Source: Epilithonimonas vandammei
Lineage (GTDB): Bacteria; Bacteroidota; Bacteroidia; Flavobacteriales; Weeksellaceae
Direction: 5' to 3'
DNA length: 64,000 bases
Assembly: GCF_003860525.1 (NCBI RefSeq)
Contig: NZ_CP034161.1
Location: forward strand, 2,852,001-2,916,000
The notes beneath the pieces are model-generated. The model did not search any database. It worked only from the letters and a program-made list of their open reading frames with translations, and was not told where the DNA came from. Both the position numbers and the translations under genes were made by a program. This document shows positions 37,615-47,170 of this stretch, piece by piece. Numbering within the stretch: position 1 is the stretch's first letter; the number at the start of each line of letters is the position of its first letter.

Positions 37615-39201
37615 ATGAAAAAAATTTTACTTTCAAGCTTTCTAGCTTTGGGAATCTTTGCTAATGCTCAGTTCGTACAAAATTTTGACGCAGGTACTAC
37701 AACACCAGCTGGGTGGACTGTGATCAATGGCGGAGACCCTAATGGCTTTGTATTTGGAACAGTTCCTACTGGCGGATCAGTAACAGCTGCGCAATCCGGA
37801 TCCAACGTTGCCAGAATTCAGTATAACGCTGCAGCGCACGATGACTATTTAGTAACACCAGCCATTACTGTACAAGCTGGTGTAAATGATAGGTTATCAT
37901 ATTATGTAGCAAGTTATAGTTCCTCTTATACGGAAAATTACAACGTAATGCTATCAACTACTACTCCTACAGCAGCTGCGTTTACAACCACTCTAAAAGC
38001 TACTTCAAAAGCACCTGCAGCTTGGACAAAAGTCACTTTAGACCTCACACCTTATGTGGGACAAACGGTTTATGTTGGTTTTCACGCAGTTGACACGGAT
38101 CAATGGTATCTGATGTTTGATTCCGTTGTAAATGATACAGTACCATCAACGGTTCCTTCTTGTACAACCCCAACAGCACCTGCTAATGGCGCAACAGATG
38201 TGAATGTAAGAACTACATTTACTTGGCCTGATGCAAGTGGCGCAACTTCCTACAAATTATACTTAGGAACTACTCCAGGTGGAAATGAAGTACTTAATGG
38301 TGTAACAGCTTCTTCTGGGGCAACACTTACAAACAATCCTCCGTTGAATGCTAATACTACCTATTATTATAAAGTAGTTCCAGTGAATGATATTGGTGAC
38401 GCAACAGGGTGTGTTGAAACATCTTTTACAACAGGATCTAATCCATATGCACCGTACTGTGGCCCATTCACCTCTAGTACTCCAACTCAGATAACACCAA
38501 TTACTTCTTTCACTTTAAATGGTGTAACTAATGATTCTGATACTACTGCTACAACATTTGGAAGTTTTGCTACAAATGAAAGTTTCACAGGTACTGCAAT
38601 TGAAGTTAAAAATAATATAACCACAATACCTTTTAGTGTAACAGGAATTGGAGTTGCAAATAATGGTTGGGGTGCTTCGGTATTCATCGACTGGAACGAG
38701 GATGGAGACTTCCTAGATGCAGGTGAATCCTATTTCAATACTACAGCCACCATGTTAAGAACAACGACTGTGACCAATGGAAAAGCAACTCTTTCTGGCA
38801 ACCTAGCTATACCTACTGGAGCTACATTAGGTCAAAAAAGACTGAGAGTTAAATACAATTTTACTGGTACTACTATTAACTTACCATTAACGACAGCTTG
38901 TACGGATTTAAGTAATGGACAAGTTGAAGACTACACTATTGATTATAAATCATTCCTAGCTGTATCTGACCTTAATAAAGCTGATATTTCCGTATATCCT
39001 AATCCATTCAAAGACATCTTGAAAATATCTGATGTAAAAGGCGTTAAGTCAATTACTGTAAATGATATGTCTGGAAGAGCGGTTAAATCTCTGGAGCCAG
39101 CTGCAGAAATCAACTTATCTAATCTTAAAGAAGGATTATATATCGTAAACCTTAAGATGGAAGACGGAAGCGTGAAAACTTTCAAAGCGATTAAAAAATA
39201 A
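37615..39201 (+). CDS. Secreted T9SS protein with GEVED domain, paralogue 1
   Basis: A 528-aa protein. Signal peptide 1-18 (ALGIFANAQ). A jelly-roll-like choice-of-anchor domain (about 20-180, AARIQYNAAAHDDYLVTPAI-type pattern) is followed by a fibronectin-III-like domain (about 185-275), then a GEVED domain (VFIDWNEDGDFLDAGE, GQVEDYTIDY). A type IX sorting tail starts at ISVYPNPFKDILKI and ends FKAIKK. The domain order suggests an adhesin or matrix-binding secreted protein; no catalytic residues are evident. Its neighbour at 39352 is a close paralogue in tandem. Confidence 0.9.
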   Translation: MKKILLSSFLALGIFANAQFVQNFDAGTTTPAGWTVINGGDPNGFVFGTVPTGGSVTAAQSGSNVARIQYNAAAHDDYLVTPAITVQAGVNDRLSYYVASYSSSYTENYNVMLSTTTPTAAAFTTTLKATSKAPAAWTKVTLDLTPYVGQTVYVGFHAVDTDQWYLMFDSVVNDTVPSTVPSCTTPTAPANGATDVNVRTTFTWPDASGATSYKLYLGTTPGGNEVLNGVTASSGATLTNNPPLNANTTYYYKVVPVNDIGDATGCVETSFTTGSNPYAPYCGPFTSSTPTQITPITSFTLNGVTNDSDTTATTFGSFATNESFTGTAIEVKNNITTIPFSVTGIGVANNGWGASVFIDWNEDGDFLDAGESYFNTTATMLRTTTVTNGKATLSGNLAIPTGATLGQKRLRVKYNFTGTTINLPLTTACTDLSNGQVEDYTIDYKSFLAVSDLNKADISVYPNPFKDILKISDVKGVKSITVNDMSGRAVKSLEPAAEINLSNLKEGLYIVNLKMEDGSVKTFKAIKK

Positions 39202-39225
39202 TTTGAAAACTTAATTAAATTATAT

Positions 39226-39256
39226 AGCCACTTCTTGTACAGGAGTGGCTTTTTTG
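39226..39256 (+). terminator. Terminator after GEVED paralogue 1
   Basis: AGCCACTTCT pairs with AGGAGTGGCT (one wobble) across a 5-nt loop, then a T run. It separates the two paralogues into independent units. Confidence 0.88.
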
Positions 39257-39351
39257 TTTCACTAACACTATTTAAATTTTAATGTTAATTTCCTTTTATT
39301 AATTTAAAAAAAATTTTATATTCGTATCAGTTTAAATAAATTTATAATTTT

Positions 39352-40935
39352 ATGAAAAAAATTCTATTATCTTGTCTTTTGGCATTAGGTATTGGAGTCA
39401 ATGCTCAGTATGACTTCTCTCAAGATTTTGAAGATGACACAACTGGTTTCTACCAATTTGGTGGAGGTGGTTTTAACACAGTGAACTATTGTAGCGCAAC
39501 TACATCTGGGTCTTTGACTTACAGTGCAACAGTAACACAAACTGGATGGTTTGCAGATCTTTTAGAAATTGGAGATCTTTATGGTCAAACTAACAATGGT
39601 CAAGCTATGACTGTTAGCTTCAATTACAAAAAAGCAGCTAACCTTACAGGGACACTTTATGTAATGTATGCTGAGTTAAATGAAGAAACAAATAGCTGGT
39701 CTATCACAACTGTTGGAACAGGTGTAACTTTGGGAGCTGCGGCAATCACTACTTGCGAAAATCTTAGTACAGTAATTCCTGCAGGAACATTCGATCCAAA
39801 TAAAAATTATGGTGTAGGGACTTGGTTACAAAGATCAGGAACTTCTACCGGTGCGCTGTATATTGATGATTTTGTTGTAAAACAAGCAGTAGTTACCAAT
39901 GCTCCAGCTTGTACAACTTTTACAAGCCCAGCTAACGGAAGTACTATTTCTGCCGGAACTGCAGGATTATCTTGGCCAAGTGTGCCAGAGGCAGCAGGTT
40001 ACAAGGTAACAGTAGGAACGACTCCTGGCGGATCTGACGTATTGAATACTTCAGTTATCGGAACATCTATTAATACTTCTTTAGTTGCTAATACAACTTA
40101 TTATGCTAAAGTTGTTCCTACAAACAACGTAGGAGATGCAACAGGTTGTCAAGAGATTACTTTTATGACCAACTCTACTGTAGGTCACTGTGGTCCTTTG
40201 ACATCTTCTGCTCCAACAGCTATTGCTCCAATCAGATCTGTAAGTTTTGCAGGAATGACTAATACTTCTGATCCAACTCCTGCTGGTATCGGAAGCTTCC
40301 CTGTTCATCAAGATTACACAAGTATAGAATTCCCTTGGTACCGTGATATAAGTACTATGCCTTTATCTATAGTAGGAAGTAATAACACTAATATAACAAA
40401 TGGATGGGCAATGTCTGTGTTCATTGACTGGAATAACGATGGTGATTTCGACGATGCCGGAGAAGCTTACTTCAACACTACACCTACAATGATCAGAGTA
40501 GTGGGAATCCCTACAACAATTCCTGTAACTGGAAATATCACTATTCCTGCAGGTACTTCTTTTGGTAAAAAATTCATGAGAATCAAGTATAACTTCTGCG
40601 GAACTACAATCCACGATGCTTTAACCACTGGTTGTACTAATATGATCAATGGACAGGTTGAAGATTATACAATTAACTATATTGATGCTCTTGCCGTTTC
40701 TGATGTTGCTAAAAAAGGAGTTTCTGTATATCCTAACCCATTCACAGATGTTCTTAATATCTCTGACGTGAAAGGAGTTAAATCAGTTTCTGTAAACGAT
40801 ATCTCTGGTAGAGAAGTTAAATCTCTTGCTCCAGCAGCAGAACTTAATCTTTCTAGCTTGAAAACAGGTCTTTACATTGTAAACTTGAAGATGGAAGATG
40901 GAAGTGTTAAAACTTTCAAAGCTATCAAAAAATAA
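39352..40935 (+). CDS. Secreted T9SS protein with GEVED domain, paralogue 2
   Basis: A 527-aa protein with the same plan as its upstream neighbour: signal peptide (ALGIGVNAQ), an N-terminal domain that differs from that of paralogue 1, a fibronectin-III-like domain (CTTFTSPANGSTISA), a GEVED domain (VFIDWNNDGDFDDAGE, GQVEDYTINY), and a nearly identical sorting tail (VSVYPNPFTDVLNISDVKGV to FKAIKK). A near-match promoter box, TATATTCG, is at 39317-39324. The tandem arrangement points to gene duplication with a diverged or swapped N-terminal domain. The function is unknown, possibly adhesion. Confidence 0.9.
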   Translation: MKKILLSCLLALGIGVNAQYDFSQDFEDDTTGFYQFGGGGFNTVNYCSATTSGSLTYSATVTQTGWFADLLEIGDLYGQTNNGQAMTVSFNYKKAANLTGTLYVMYAELNEETNSWSITTVGTGVTLGAAAITTCENLSTVIPAGTFDPNKNYGVGTWLQRSGTSTGALYIDDFVVKQAVVTNAPACTTFTSPANGSTISAGTAGLSWPSVPEAAGYKVTVGTTPGGSDVLNTSVIGTSINTSLVANTTYYAKVVPTNNVGDATGCQEITFMTNSTVGHCGPLTSSAPTAIAPIRSVSFAGMTNTSDPTPAGIGSFPVHQDYTSIEFPWYRDISTMPLSIVGSNNTNITNGWAMSVFIDWNNDGDFDDAGEAYFNTTPTMIRVVGIPTTIPVTGNITIPAGTSFGKKFMRIKYNFCGTTIHDALTTGCTNMINGQVEDYTINYIDALAVSDVAKKGVSVYPNPFTDVLNISDVKGVKSVSVNDISGREVKSLAPAAELNLSSLKTGLYIVNLKMEDGSVKTFKAIKK

Positions 40936-40958
40936 TTCTAAGAATTATAAATAAATTC

Positions 40959-40987
40959 AATCCCATCTCTTGCGAGATGGGATTTTT
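40959..40987 (+). terminator. Terminator after GEVED paralogue 2
   Basis: Perfect 11-bp arms AATCCCATCTC and GAGATGGGATT with a TTGC loop, followed by T-rich sequence. Confidence 0.93.
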
Positions 40988-41155
40988 GTTTACTAATAAA
41001 AAAGCAAGCTTACTTCCGTATAATATTAATTTCTTACTTTTCCTTAAACCAAGCTTTTTAGCACAAAGCCTACTCTATTCAATAACAAATTTATCCTTGA
41101 TATTGAACTTTCGAAGCAAAACACAATATCATTTAAAAACCTTTAGAAATTACAT

Positions 41156-41190
41156 AAAAAATACCCTGCGAAAATCACAGGGTAATTTTT
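41156..41190 (-). terminator. Terminator of the M13 peptidase gene
   Basis: TACCCTG (41162-41168) pairs with CAGGGTA (41178-41184). On the minus strand a run of T follows. It lies about 20 bp beyond the peptidase stop codon. Confidence 0.78.
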
Positions 41191-41205
41191 TATAAGGAAA
41201 TTGTA

Positions 41206-43230
41206 TTACCAGATTTTAACTCGTTCTTCTGGTTTTTTATAAAGTTTATCACCCTCCTTAAGATCAAATGCCTTATAAAAAGCATCTGTGTTAACCAACG
41301 GTCCAAAGCTTCTGAAGAAACCTGGAGAATGCGGATCTGTCTTCACCTGATTGCTCATATACTTGTCCGTAGATAATGTCCTCCAAACAGTTGCCCAGCT
41401 TAGGAAAAATCTCTGTTCAGGAGTATATCCGTCAATTTTGCCAGGATTTCCTTTATCTTTAAGATACATTTGCAAAGCATCAAAAGCGATATTAACGCCA
41501 CCAAGATCTGCAATATTTTCACCATTGGTAAACGTACCATTTACGTGAACATCTTTCACTGGCTCATATTTGTCATATTGAGAAGCTAAGCTCTTTGTTG
41601 CTTTTTCAAAATTGGTTTTATCTTCTGCAGTCCACCAGTCTGTAAGATTACCGTCACCATCGAATTGCGCACCACTGTCATCAAAACCGTGCGTCATTTC
41701 GTGACCGATTACACCACCGATTGCCCCGAAATTAACCGCAGCATCTGCATTTGGATTGAAGAAAGGAGGCTGAAGAATAGCAGCAGGGAATACGATCTCA
41801 TTATTTACAGGATTATAATAAGCATTTACCGTTTGCGGAGACATTCCCCATTCCGATTTATCTACAGGTTTGCCAATTTTTTCTAATTCTTTATTATAAC
41901 TCCAGCTTTCTACATTTTGAAGGTTAGAATACAATGTTCCTCCGTCTTTCTCAGATTTAAGTTGTAATTTAGAATAATCTTTCCATTTGTCCGGGTAAGC
42001 AATTTTAACCGTGAACTTATTCAGCTTATCCATCGCTTTCTGCTTAGTTACTGATGACATCCAAGCAAGATTACTGATATGCATTGCAAAGCTTTTCTTC
42101 AGATAATCAACGTAAGTCATCATCTGAGCTTTAGCTTCCGGTGTAAAATACTTTTCTACATACACCTTTCCGAAAGCCTCACCTACGACACCATTTATCA
42201 ATGATAATGCTCTTTTGTTGAGTGCTCTTTGTTCCTTTTGACCTTGTAGATATTTGCTGTAGAAATCAAACTTAATATCATCCATTTTCTGGTTAAGATA
42301 ACTTGCGCTACCGGAAGTCAGATGGAATTTAAGATAATCCTTGATCAGCGGGATATTTTTTTCTGTAAGAAACGTGTCTAGATTTTTATAGTAATTCAGT
42401 TCTCCGATAATTACTTTATCCGTATTAACGCCAGCATCAGTAAGGTATTTTGCAAGATTTACATTTTTTACCAGCGTCTTTAGTTCAGGTAATGTTTTCG
42501 GATTGTACTGTAGGTTGGCATCACGGATCTGCTCATTAGTCAGCAATGTTTTCGCCATTTTCTTTTCAAAGTCTACTATTTGACCCGCTACAGCATCAGC
42601 ATTTTTATATCCGATCTCTGTAAGAACCTTTGCTACATATTTTTTGTATTCCGCAATAGTTTCTGTATTCTTAGGAGATTCTTTCTGATAATAGTCTCTT
42701 CCAAGCCCGAAAGATGCAACGCCTAGATAAACAGCATTCATTTTAGAATTTTTGAGATCTCCGTCTACACCCCATCCGTAGAATGCATTCTCACCTCTTC
42801 TTGTGGCTTCAGTCAGATATTTCTGCAGGTCGGAAAGGTTTTTAATGGCATCAATTTTTGCAAGATCTGCTTTAATAGGGTTCAATCCGTCCGCATTACG
42901 CTTGTTCATGTCCATATAAGTTTCATACAGCGCTTGGATTTTTTGACCTTCCGATCCATTCTCAAATTTCTCTTTCAGGATGTTATCCAAAAGAAGAAGT
43001 GAGTTGTTATCGGTCGTTTCCCTAAGTTGGTTGAATGAACCCCAGCTAGGTTTATCTGCAGGAATTTTAGCCGTTTTCATCCAGGTGCCGTTCACATAGC
43101 TGTAGAAGTCATCTTGCGGACGCACAGATGTGTCCATGTAGTTGAGATCTAATGCAGCTTGTTTTGTTTGTGCCGATGTTATGCTGAAAAAAGAAGCAAG
43201 CATCAAAGCACTAAGAGAGATCTTTTTCAT
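41206..43230 (-). CDS. M13-family (neprilysin-like) zinc metallopeptidase
   Basis: A 674-aa protein with a signal peptide (1-20, FFSITSAQ). The N-terminal M13 helical domain begins at YMDTSVRPQDDFYSYVNGTW. The catalytic domain has the zinc site HEMTH (510-514), with the third ligand Glu571 in GENIADLGG. The conserved NAYYNP segment and the C-terminal Trp (VKIW) are family hallmarks. There is no type IX tail, so it is probably periplasmic or outer-membrane associated. It degrades oligopeptides. It is a single gene with its own terminator. Confidence 0.95.
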   Translation of the reverse strand: MKKISLSALMLASFFSITSAQTKQAALDLNYMDTSVRPQDDFYSYVNGTWMKTAKIPADKPSWGSFNQLRETTDNNSLLLLDNILKEKFENGSEGQKIQALYETYMDMNKRNADGLNPIKADLAKIDAIKNLSDLQKYLTEATRRGENAFYGWGVDGDLKNSKMNAVYLGVASFGLGRDYYQKESPKNTETIAEYKKYVAKVLTEIGYKNADAVAGQIVDFEKKMAKTLLTNEQIRDANLQYNPKTLPELKTLVKNVNLAKYLTDAGVNTDKVIIGELNYYKNLDTFLTEKNIPLIKDYLKFHLTSGSASYLNQKMDDIKFDFYSKYLQGQKEQRALNKRALSLINGVVGEAFGKVYVEKYFTPEAKAQMMTYVDYLKKSFAMHISNLAWMSSVTKQKAMDKLNKFTVKIAYPDKWKDYSKLQLKSEKDGGTLYSNLQNVESWSYNKELEKIGKPVDKSEWGMSPQTVNAYYNPVNNEIVFPAAILQPPFFNPNADAAVNFGAIGGVIGHEMTHGFDDSGAQFDGDGNLTDWWTAEDKTNFEKATKSLASQYDKYEPVKDVHVNGTFTNGENIADLGGVNIAFDALQMYLKDKGNPGKIDGYTPEQRFFLSWATVWRTLSTDKYMSNQVKTDPHSPGFFRSFGPLVNTDAFYKAFDLKEGDKLYKKPEERVKIW

Positions 43231-43478
43231 TTGTTGGATTCTGATATTTAAATTAATTGGTATAAAACCTTATTTAAAAGTTACAAATAGCTATAAAAAT
43301 TTTACGAAATAAAAATAATATTGTGATAGTGATCTATATTTATAATCTTCTAAAAATTAAACATTTACCTACTACGCAATACTTATAACCATTCGTTTGT
43401 CATATAATAATTCAGATCTTTAGGAGTTTAGACTGTATAATTATATTTTTACAATCAAAAATATTTTAAAGTTATAAA

Positions 43479-44951
43479 ATGCATGATAATTTATTACTGA
43501 TATTGGCTTTACTATTTTCCGTTTTTATGATGGTAATGGCCGCCCAAAAAATGAAGATCGCTTATCCTATTTTTTTGGTTTTAGCGGGATTGGTCATAAG
43601 CCTATTACCTGGTATCCCGGATGTGGAACTGGATCCAGATCTTGTGTTTCTGATCTTCCTGCCGCCCTTGCTATACGAAGCCGCCTGGTACACATCCTGG
43701 AATGATTTCTGGAGGTGGAAACGTCCTATTTCATTGTTAGCATTTGGGTTAGTATTTGCCACTTCTTTGATTGTTGCTTATGTATCACAAGCACTGATCC
43801 CTGGATTTACATTAGCTTTGGGTTTTCTTTTAGGCGGAATCGTTTCTCCACCAGATGCTGTAGCAGCAACTACCGTTCTAAAAGGCTTACCCGTTCCTAA
43901 AAGAATCTTAAGCATTTTGGAAGGCGAAAGTCTGGTGAATGACGCCTCCTCACTTATCGTATTTCGTTTTGCATTGGCTGCGATCCTTACAGGAACTTTT
44001 TCTATACATCAGGCTGTGGGTCAGTTTTTTCTAGTCGCAGGAATGGGAATTGTAGTCGGATTAATTGGTGCCACATTTATGTATTTGATTCACCGGTTTT
44101 TACCTACCACTTCAGCCATAGATGCTGCACTTACATTAATGACTCCTTATCTATTATATCTTGGTGCAGAGCAATTTCATTTTTCGGGTGTAATGGCTGT
44201 GGTCACAGGCGGACTTTTCATATCCTACAGATCTCACGAAATTTTCAAAAACGGAAATACACGGTTGAATATGCTCGGCGTATGGACCACAGTTATTTTT
44301 GTGATGAATGCCATGGTTTTCGTACTAATTGGACTATCCCTTCCATCTATTATCAATGGCTTGGAAGAGTCCTCCTTAATTCAAGGCATAAAATACGGTG
44401 TCATCATCAGTATAATAATCATCCTGATAAGATTTCTGTGGGTATATCCAACGACCTTTATCCCAAGATGGCTTTTCAAATCTGTTCGAAAAGAGCAGTC
44501 ACCCGGCTGGAAAGTTCCTTTAGTCATTGGCTGGACAGGGATGAGAGGAGTTGTGTCTCTCGCCACCGCACTATCAATTCCCTTTGCTTTGGATAATGGC
44601 TCGCCTTTCCCACATAGAAATCTTATTCTGCTCATCACGTTTGTCGTCATATTCATAACACTGGTGATTCAGGGTCTGACACTACCTTTTCTGGTGAAAA
44701 AGCTGAAAATTCCAGCTTTAGATTATGTATTACCTCAAGAACAGCAGGAAGCTCAGATAAAAATCAGACTAAACCGCTTGGCTATCAATCATATAAATAC
44801 TAATTACTATGAGATGATTGAAAGGAGTAATCTTTTAAAAAATTACTATTCTCAAATCTTGACCGAAACGGAGAATACTGAAATCAGCTTGATATTTTTG
44901 AATGCAATACTTGTACAAGTCAAGAAATGCAAAGATTTGAATCTATTTTGA
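43479..44951 (+). CDS. Na+/H+ antiporter, CPA1 family (C-terminus frameshifted)
   Basis: The open frame gives 490 aa with about twelve TM helices. The family core FLLGGIVSPPDAVAATTVLK and EGESLVNDASSLIVF (the NDA/ND ion-binding pair) identify a CPA1 antiporter of the NhaP/YjcE type that exchanges Na+ for H+. After residue about 470 (ENTEISL) the sequence becomes KKCKDLNLF and stops. Another frame then continues with a typical cytosolic tail (next entry). The likely break is near the T5 run at 44895-44899. Truncation should spare the membrane domain, so activity may persist. Confidence 0.9.
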   Translation: MHDNLLLILALLFSVFMMVMAAQKMKIAYPIFLVLAGLVISLLPGIPDVELDPDLVFLIFLPPLLYEAAWYTSWNDFWRWKRPISLLAFGLVFATSLIVAYVSQALIPGFTLALGFLLGGIVSPPDAVAATTVLKGLPVPKRILSILEGESLVNDASSLIVFRFALAAILTGTFSIHQAVGQFFLVAGMGIVVGLIGATFMYLIHRFLPTTSAIDAALTLMTPYLLYLGAEQFHFSGVMAVVTGGLFISYRSHEIFKNGNTRLNMLGVWTTVIFVMNAMVFVLIGLSLPSIINGLEESSLIQGIKYGVIISIIIILIRFLWVYPTTFIPRWLFKSVRKEQSPGWKVPLVIGWTGMRGVVSLATALSIPFALDNGSPFPHRNLILLITFVVIFITLVIQGLTLPFLVKKLKIPALDYVLPQEQQEAQIKIRLNRLAINHINTNYYEMIERSNLLKNYYSQILTETENTEISLIFLNAILVQVKKCKDLNLF

Positions 44952-45085
44952 AAGAAATCTATGAAAAGCAGAGACTTGCTATATTCCAAATGAGGCGTGA
45001 AAAATATTATGATGATGAAGAAATTAGAAAAGCAGAACTCCAATTGGATCTCAACGATCTAAAAATTAACCCGAATTTCCACTAA
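44915..45085 (+). pseudogene. Out-of-frame C-terminal tail of the antiporter
   Basis: From ACA 44915 to TAA 45083-45085 an uninterrupted frame reads TSQEMQRFESILKEIYEKQR and ends ELQLDLNDLKINPNFH. This resembles the usual cytosolic ending of this antiporter family and is in a different frame from 43479. The hairpin terminator lies just after this stop, not after the earlier one, which supports the longer original gene. Either a real 1-nt indel or a sequence error would explain it. Confidence 0.75.
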
Positions 45086-45088
45086 AAT

Positions 45089-45118
45089 AAACTCTTCCAT
45101 TTTTGGAAGAGTTTTTTT
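45089..45118 (+). terminator. Terminator of the antiporter gene
   Basis: Perfect arms AAACTCTTCC and GGAAGAGTTT with a 6-nt loop and a T run. Confidence 0.93.
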
Positions 45119-45277
45119 ATAAATATTATGTCTAGTCGTACTAATGCAATCATTTTCCGCAAACAGCTTAGTATTATTTTAACCCTATTTTCACTGCTCA
45201 CAAATGGTCTTAACAATAATCAAATACAAATTTATGTCATCTAAATCCTATTAAGATTAAAAAAAATTTAACATAAA

Positions 45278-45312
45278 TAGTTGTTACCACAACTATTGTT
45301 TGATTAACTTTG
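45278..45312 (+). promoter_or_regulatory. Promoter with overlapping palindromic MarR-type operator
   Basis: A perfect inverted repeat TAGTTGT-TACC-ACAACTA (45278-45295) covers the -33 TTG (45281-45283). After a 21-bp spacer comes a perfect -7 box TAACTTTG (45305-45312), 18 bp before the marR start. Operator and -33 overlap, so binding would block transcription. Autoregulation by the adjacent MarR protein is the simplest reading. Confidence 0.8.
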
Positions 45313-45330
45313 TCCAATGATAATTTTTAT

Positions 45331-45786
45331 ATGAAAGCTGAAAAAATATTAACTGAACAAGATGGATACAATCTGCTTACCGGTAATGTACCTCTACTGT
45401 TTAACCGTTTTTTGGGTCAGCAGTTTAAATTGAATAATATTAACCTGACCCTCGAACAATGGTCGGTGCTAGTACCTTTATGGAAACAACAGGGATGTTC
45501 ACAACAGGCAATAGCAGATTTTACCCACAGGGATAAACCCAGCATCACTAGACTTATTGATCAATTGGAAAAAGAAGGGTATGTAGAAAGAATGTCCCAC
45601 CCTACTGATAGAAGGCAAAACCTAATATATTTAACAAATAAAGGAAAGGAGATAGAGGAAAAAGTAATGTATATTGTTAACAATGTAACCGAAAGAGCAA
45701 CCAGAGGACTTTCAGAAAATCAAATTATGGAGATAAAAAACTTCTTTCAGCATATTCAAAACAACATTCAAAACGAAATGGTATGA
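45331..45786 (+). CDS. MarR-family transcriptional regulator
   Basis: ATG 45331 gives 151 aa. A TTG at 45310, also in frame, is part of the -7 box and is rejected as start. The winged-helix domain is clear: LEQWSVLVPLWKQQGCSQQA, recognition helix in THRDKPSITRLIDQLEKEGY, and wing with HPTDRRQNLIYLT (the conserved DxR). It overlaps the next gene by 4 bp (ATGA), so regulator and efflux genes form one operon and the regulator probably represses it through the palindrome upstream. The ligand is unknown. Confidence 0.95.
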   Translation: MKAEKILTEQDGYNLLTGNVPLLFNRFLGQQFKLNNINLTLEQWSVLVPLWKQQGCSQQAIADFTHRDKPSITRLIDQLEKEGYVERMSHPTDRRQNLIYLTNKGKEIEEKVMYIVNNVTERATRGLSENQIMEIKNFFQHIQNNIQNEMV

Positions 45787-47165
45787 AAAAAATAAAGTTA
45801 GCCATTACATTGATCCTACTCGGCACTATCACCAACGCACAGATTCTTATAAGTAAGGATTTGGATTATGCAATCGGAAAGGCATTGCAAAAAAACACTG
45901 AAATAAGGAATCAAGATCTTGAATTACAAAAATTAGAATTAGAACGCAAAAGCATATTGGCCAAATATATCCCGAAGGTCGAGGCTTCAGGTTTATACTC
46001 TTACATCAGCAGTGATGCAAAAGTAGATCTAGCTACCCTGAATTTACCCATCACAGGATATCCTATTTTTGGGGGATCTTCCGATTTCAGCACAAATGCG
46101 AATATCCTTTATGGAGGTCTTACCGCAAAAGCTGTACTGTTCAGTGGCGGACAAATCCTAAATGGAGCCAAGGCTCTCAAAGAAAAAAATACAGGCACAG
46201 CTTTTATGATGGAAAATCAGAAAAATGAGGTCATAAAAGATATCATAGGGAGCTTTGACCGTCTCAAACTTCTGGAAACCGCCGAAACACTGATCGATAA
46301 CAGCGAAAAGAGATTGAATAAGGAAAAAGAAAGAGTAGAAAAGGCGATATCCGAAGGGTTGGCAATTCCTTATGACCGCGATAAAATCAAACTCTCCACT
46401 CTGGAATTGGCTTCCAAACGTGCAGATGTTCAAAATAAAAGAAAACTTCTCATACTCAAGATAAAACAGTCCACCAATCTTTCAGAAGAAGAAATTCTTA
46501 AAACCAATCATCAGTTGGAGCCCATCATTATTTTGGACAGCCTGAGCACAGCCGAACGAAATGAGGTAAAAGCACTGGAATATTTCAAAAAAGCTTCCGA
46601 ATATGCCGTTAAAAAAGAAAAAGGAAGCCTTCTTCCCACAGTTGGGGCTTTTGCGGGATATAGCTATGCATCATTATATAATGCCAATACAAAAGTGCCG
46701 ATTGAACAATTAAATACGACCGCCAATTTGAAACTAAATGAATTGACACTACATCCTAACTGGATGTTGGGCGTGGCCGTGAAATGGGAACTCTTCAGCG
46801 GATTTGAACGTAAACATAAAATAGACGAAGCCAAAATAGGACTCGCCCAGGTTGAAAATAAACTGGCAGACACCAAAGAAAAAGTAGACCTGGAATTGGA
46901 AAAAAACAAGGTAGAATACAATACCACGTTACATACGGTAGATATTGCGATCCAAAGGGAAAAAATAGCCCAAAATAATAATGAAATAGCATCAAAGCAA
47001 TACAGATTAGGACTTATTAACGTCACTGAACGCCTTGGAGCGGAAAATGATATATACAAAGAATCCTTAAACAAAGTAGAAACCGTGATTGAACAGCGTA
47101 CTGCTGCTATTGAAGTTTACCGGTCATCGGGAAAATTATCAAACTTTATTAAAATCCAAAACTAG
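45783..47165 (+). CDS. TolC-family outer-membrane efflux protein
   Basis: A 460-aa protein with a signal peptide (ending TITNAQ) and no lipobox, unlike the RND partner at 10.6 kb. Two OEP repeats have long coiled coils (IRNQDLELQKLELERKSILA; IGLAQVENKLADTKEKVDLE). It would be the outer-membrane duct for the adaptor and permease encoded directly downstream. Start by 4-bp overlap with marR implies translational coupling. Confidence 0.93.
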   Translation: MKKIKLAITLILLGTITNAQILISKDLDYAIGKALQKNTEIRNQDLELQKLELERKSILAKYIPKVEASGLYSYISSDAKVDLATLNLPITGYPIFGGSSDFSTNANILYGGLTAKAVLFSGGQILNGAKALKEKNTGTAFMMENQKNEVIKDIIGSFDRLKLLETAETLIDNSEKRLNKEKERVEKAISEGLAIPYDRDKIKLSTLELASKRADVQNKRKLLILKIKQSTNLSEEEILKTNHQLEPIIILDSLSTAERNEVKALEYFKKASEYAVKKEKGSLLPTVGAFAGYSYASLYNANTKVPIEQLNTTANLKLNELTLHPNWMLGVAVKWELFSGFERKHKIDEAKIGLAQVENKLADTKEKVDLELEKNKVEYNTTLHTVDIAIQREKIAQNNNEIASKQYRLGLINVTERLGAENDIYKESLNKVETVIEQRTAAIEVYRSSGKLSNFIKIQN

Positions 47166-47170
47166 GCAAA

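Noticed and set aside
40977-41195. 72-codon plus-strand ORF
   Set aside because: It begins inside one terminator hairpin and spans the next (41156-41190), has no promoter box and shows no recognisable protein pattern.
45310-45330. Longer marR start at TTG 45310
   Set aside because: The TTG is the last part of the -7 box TAACTTTG, so it would not be in the transcript.
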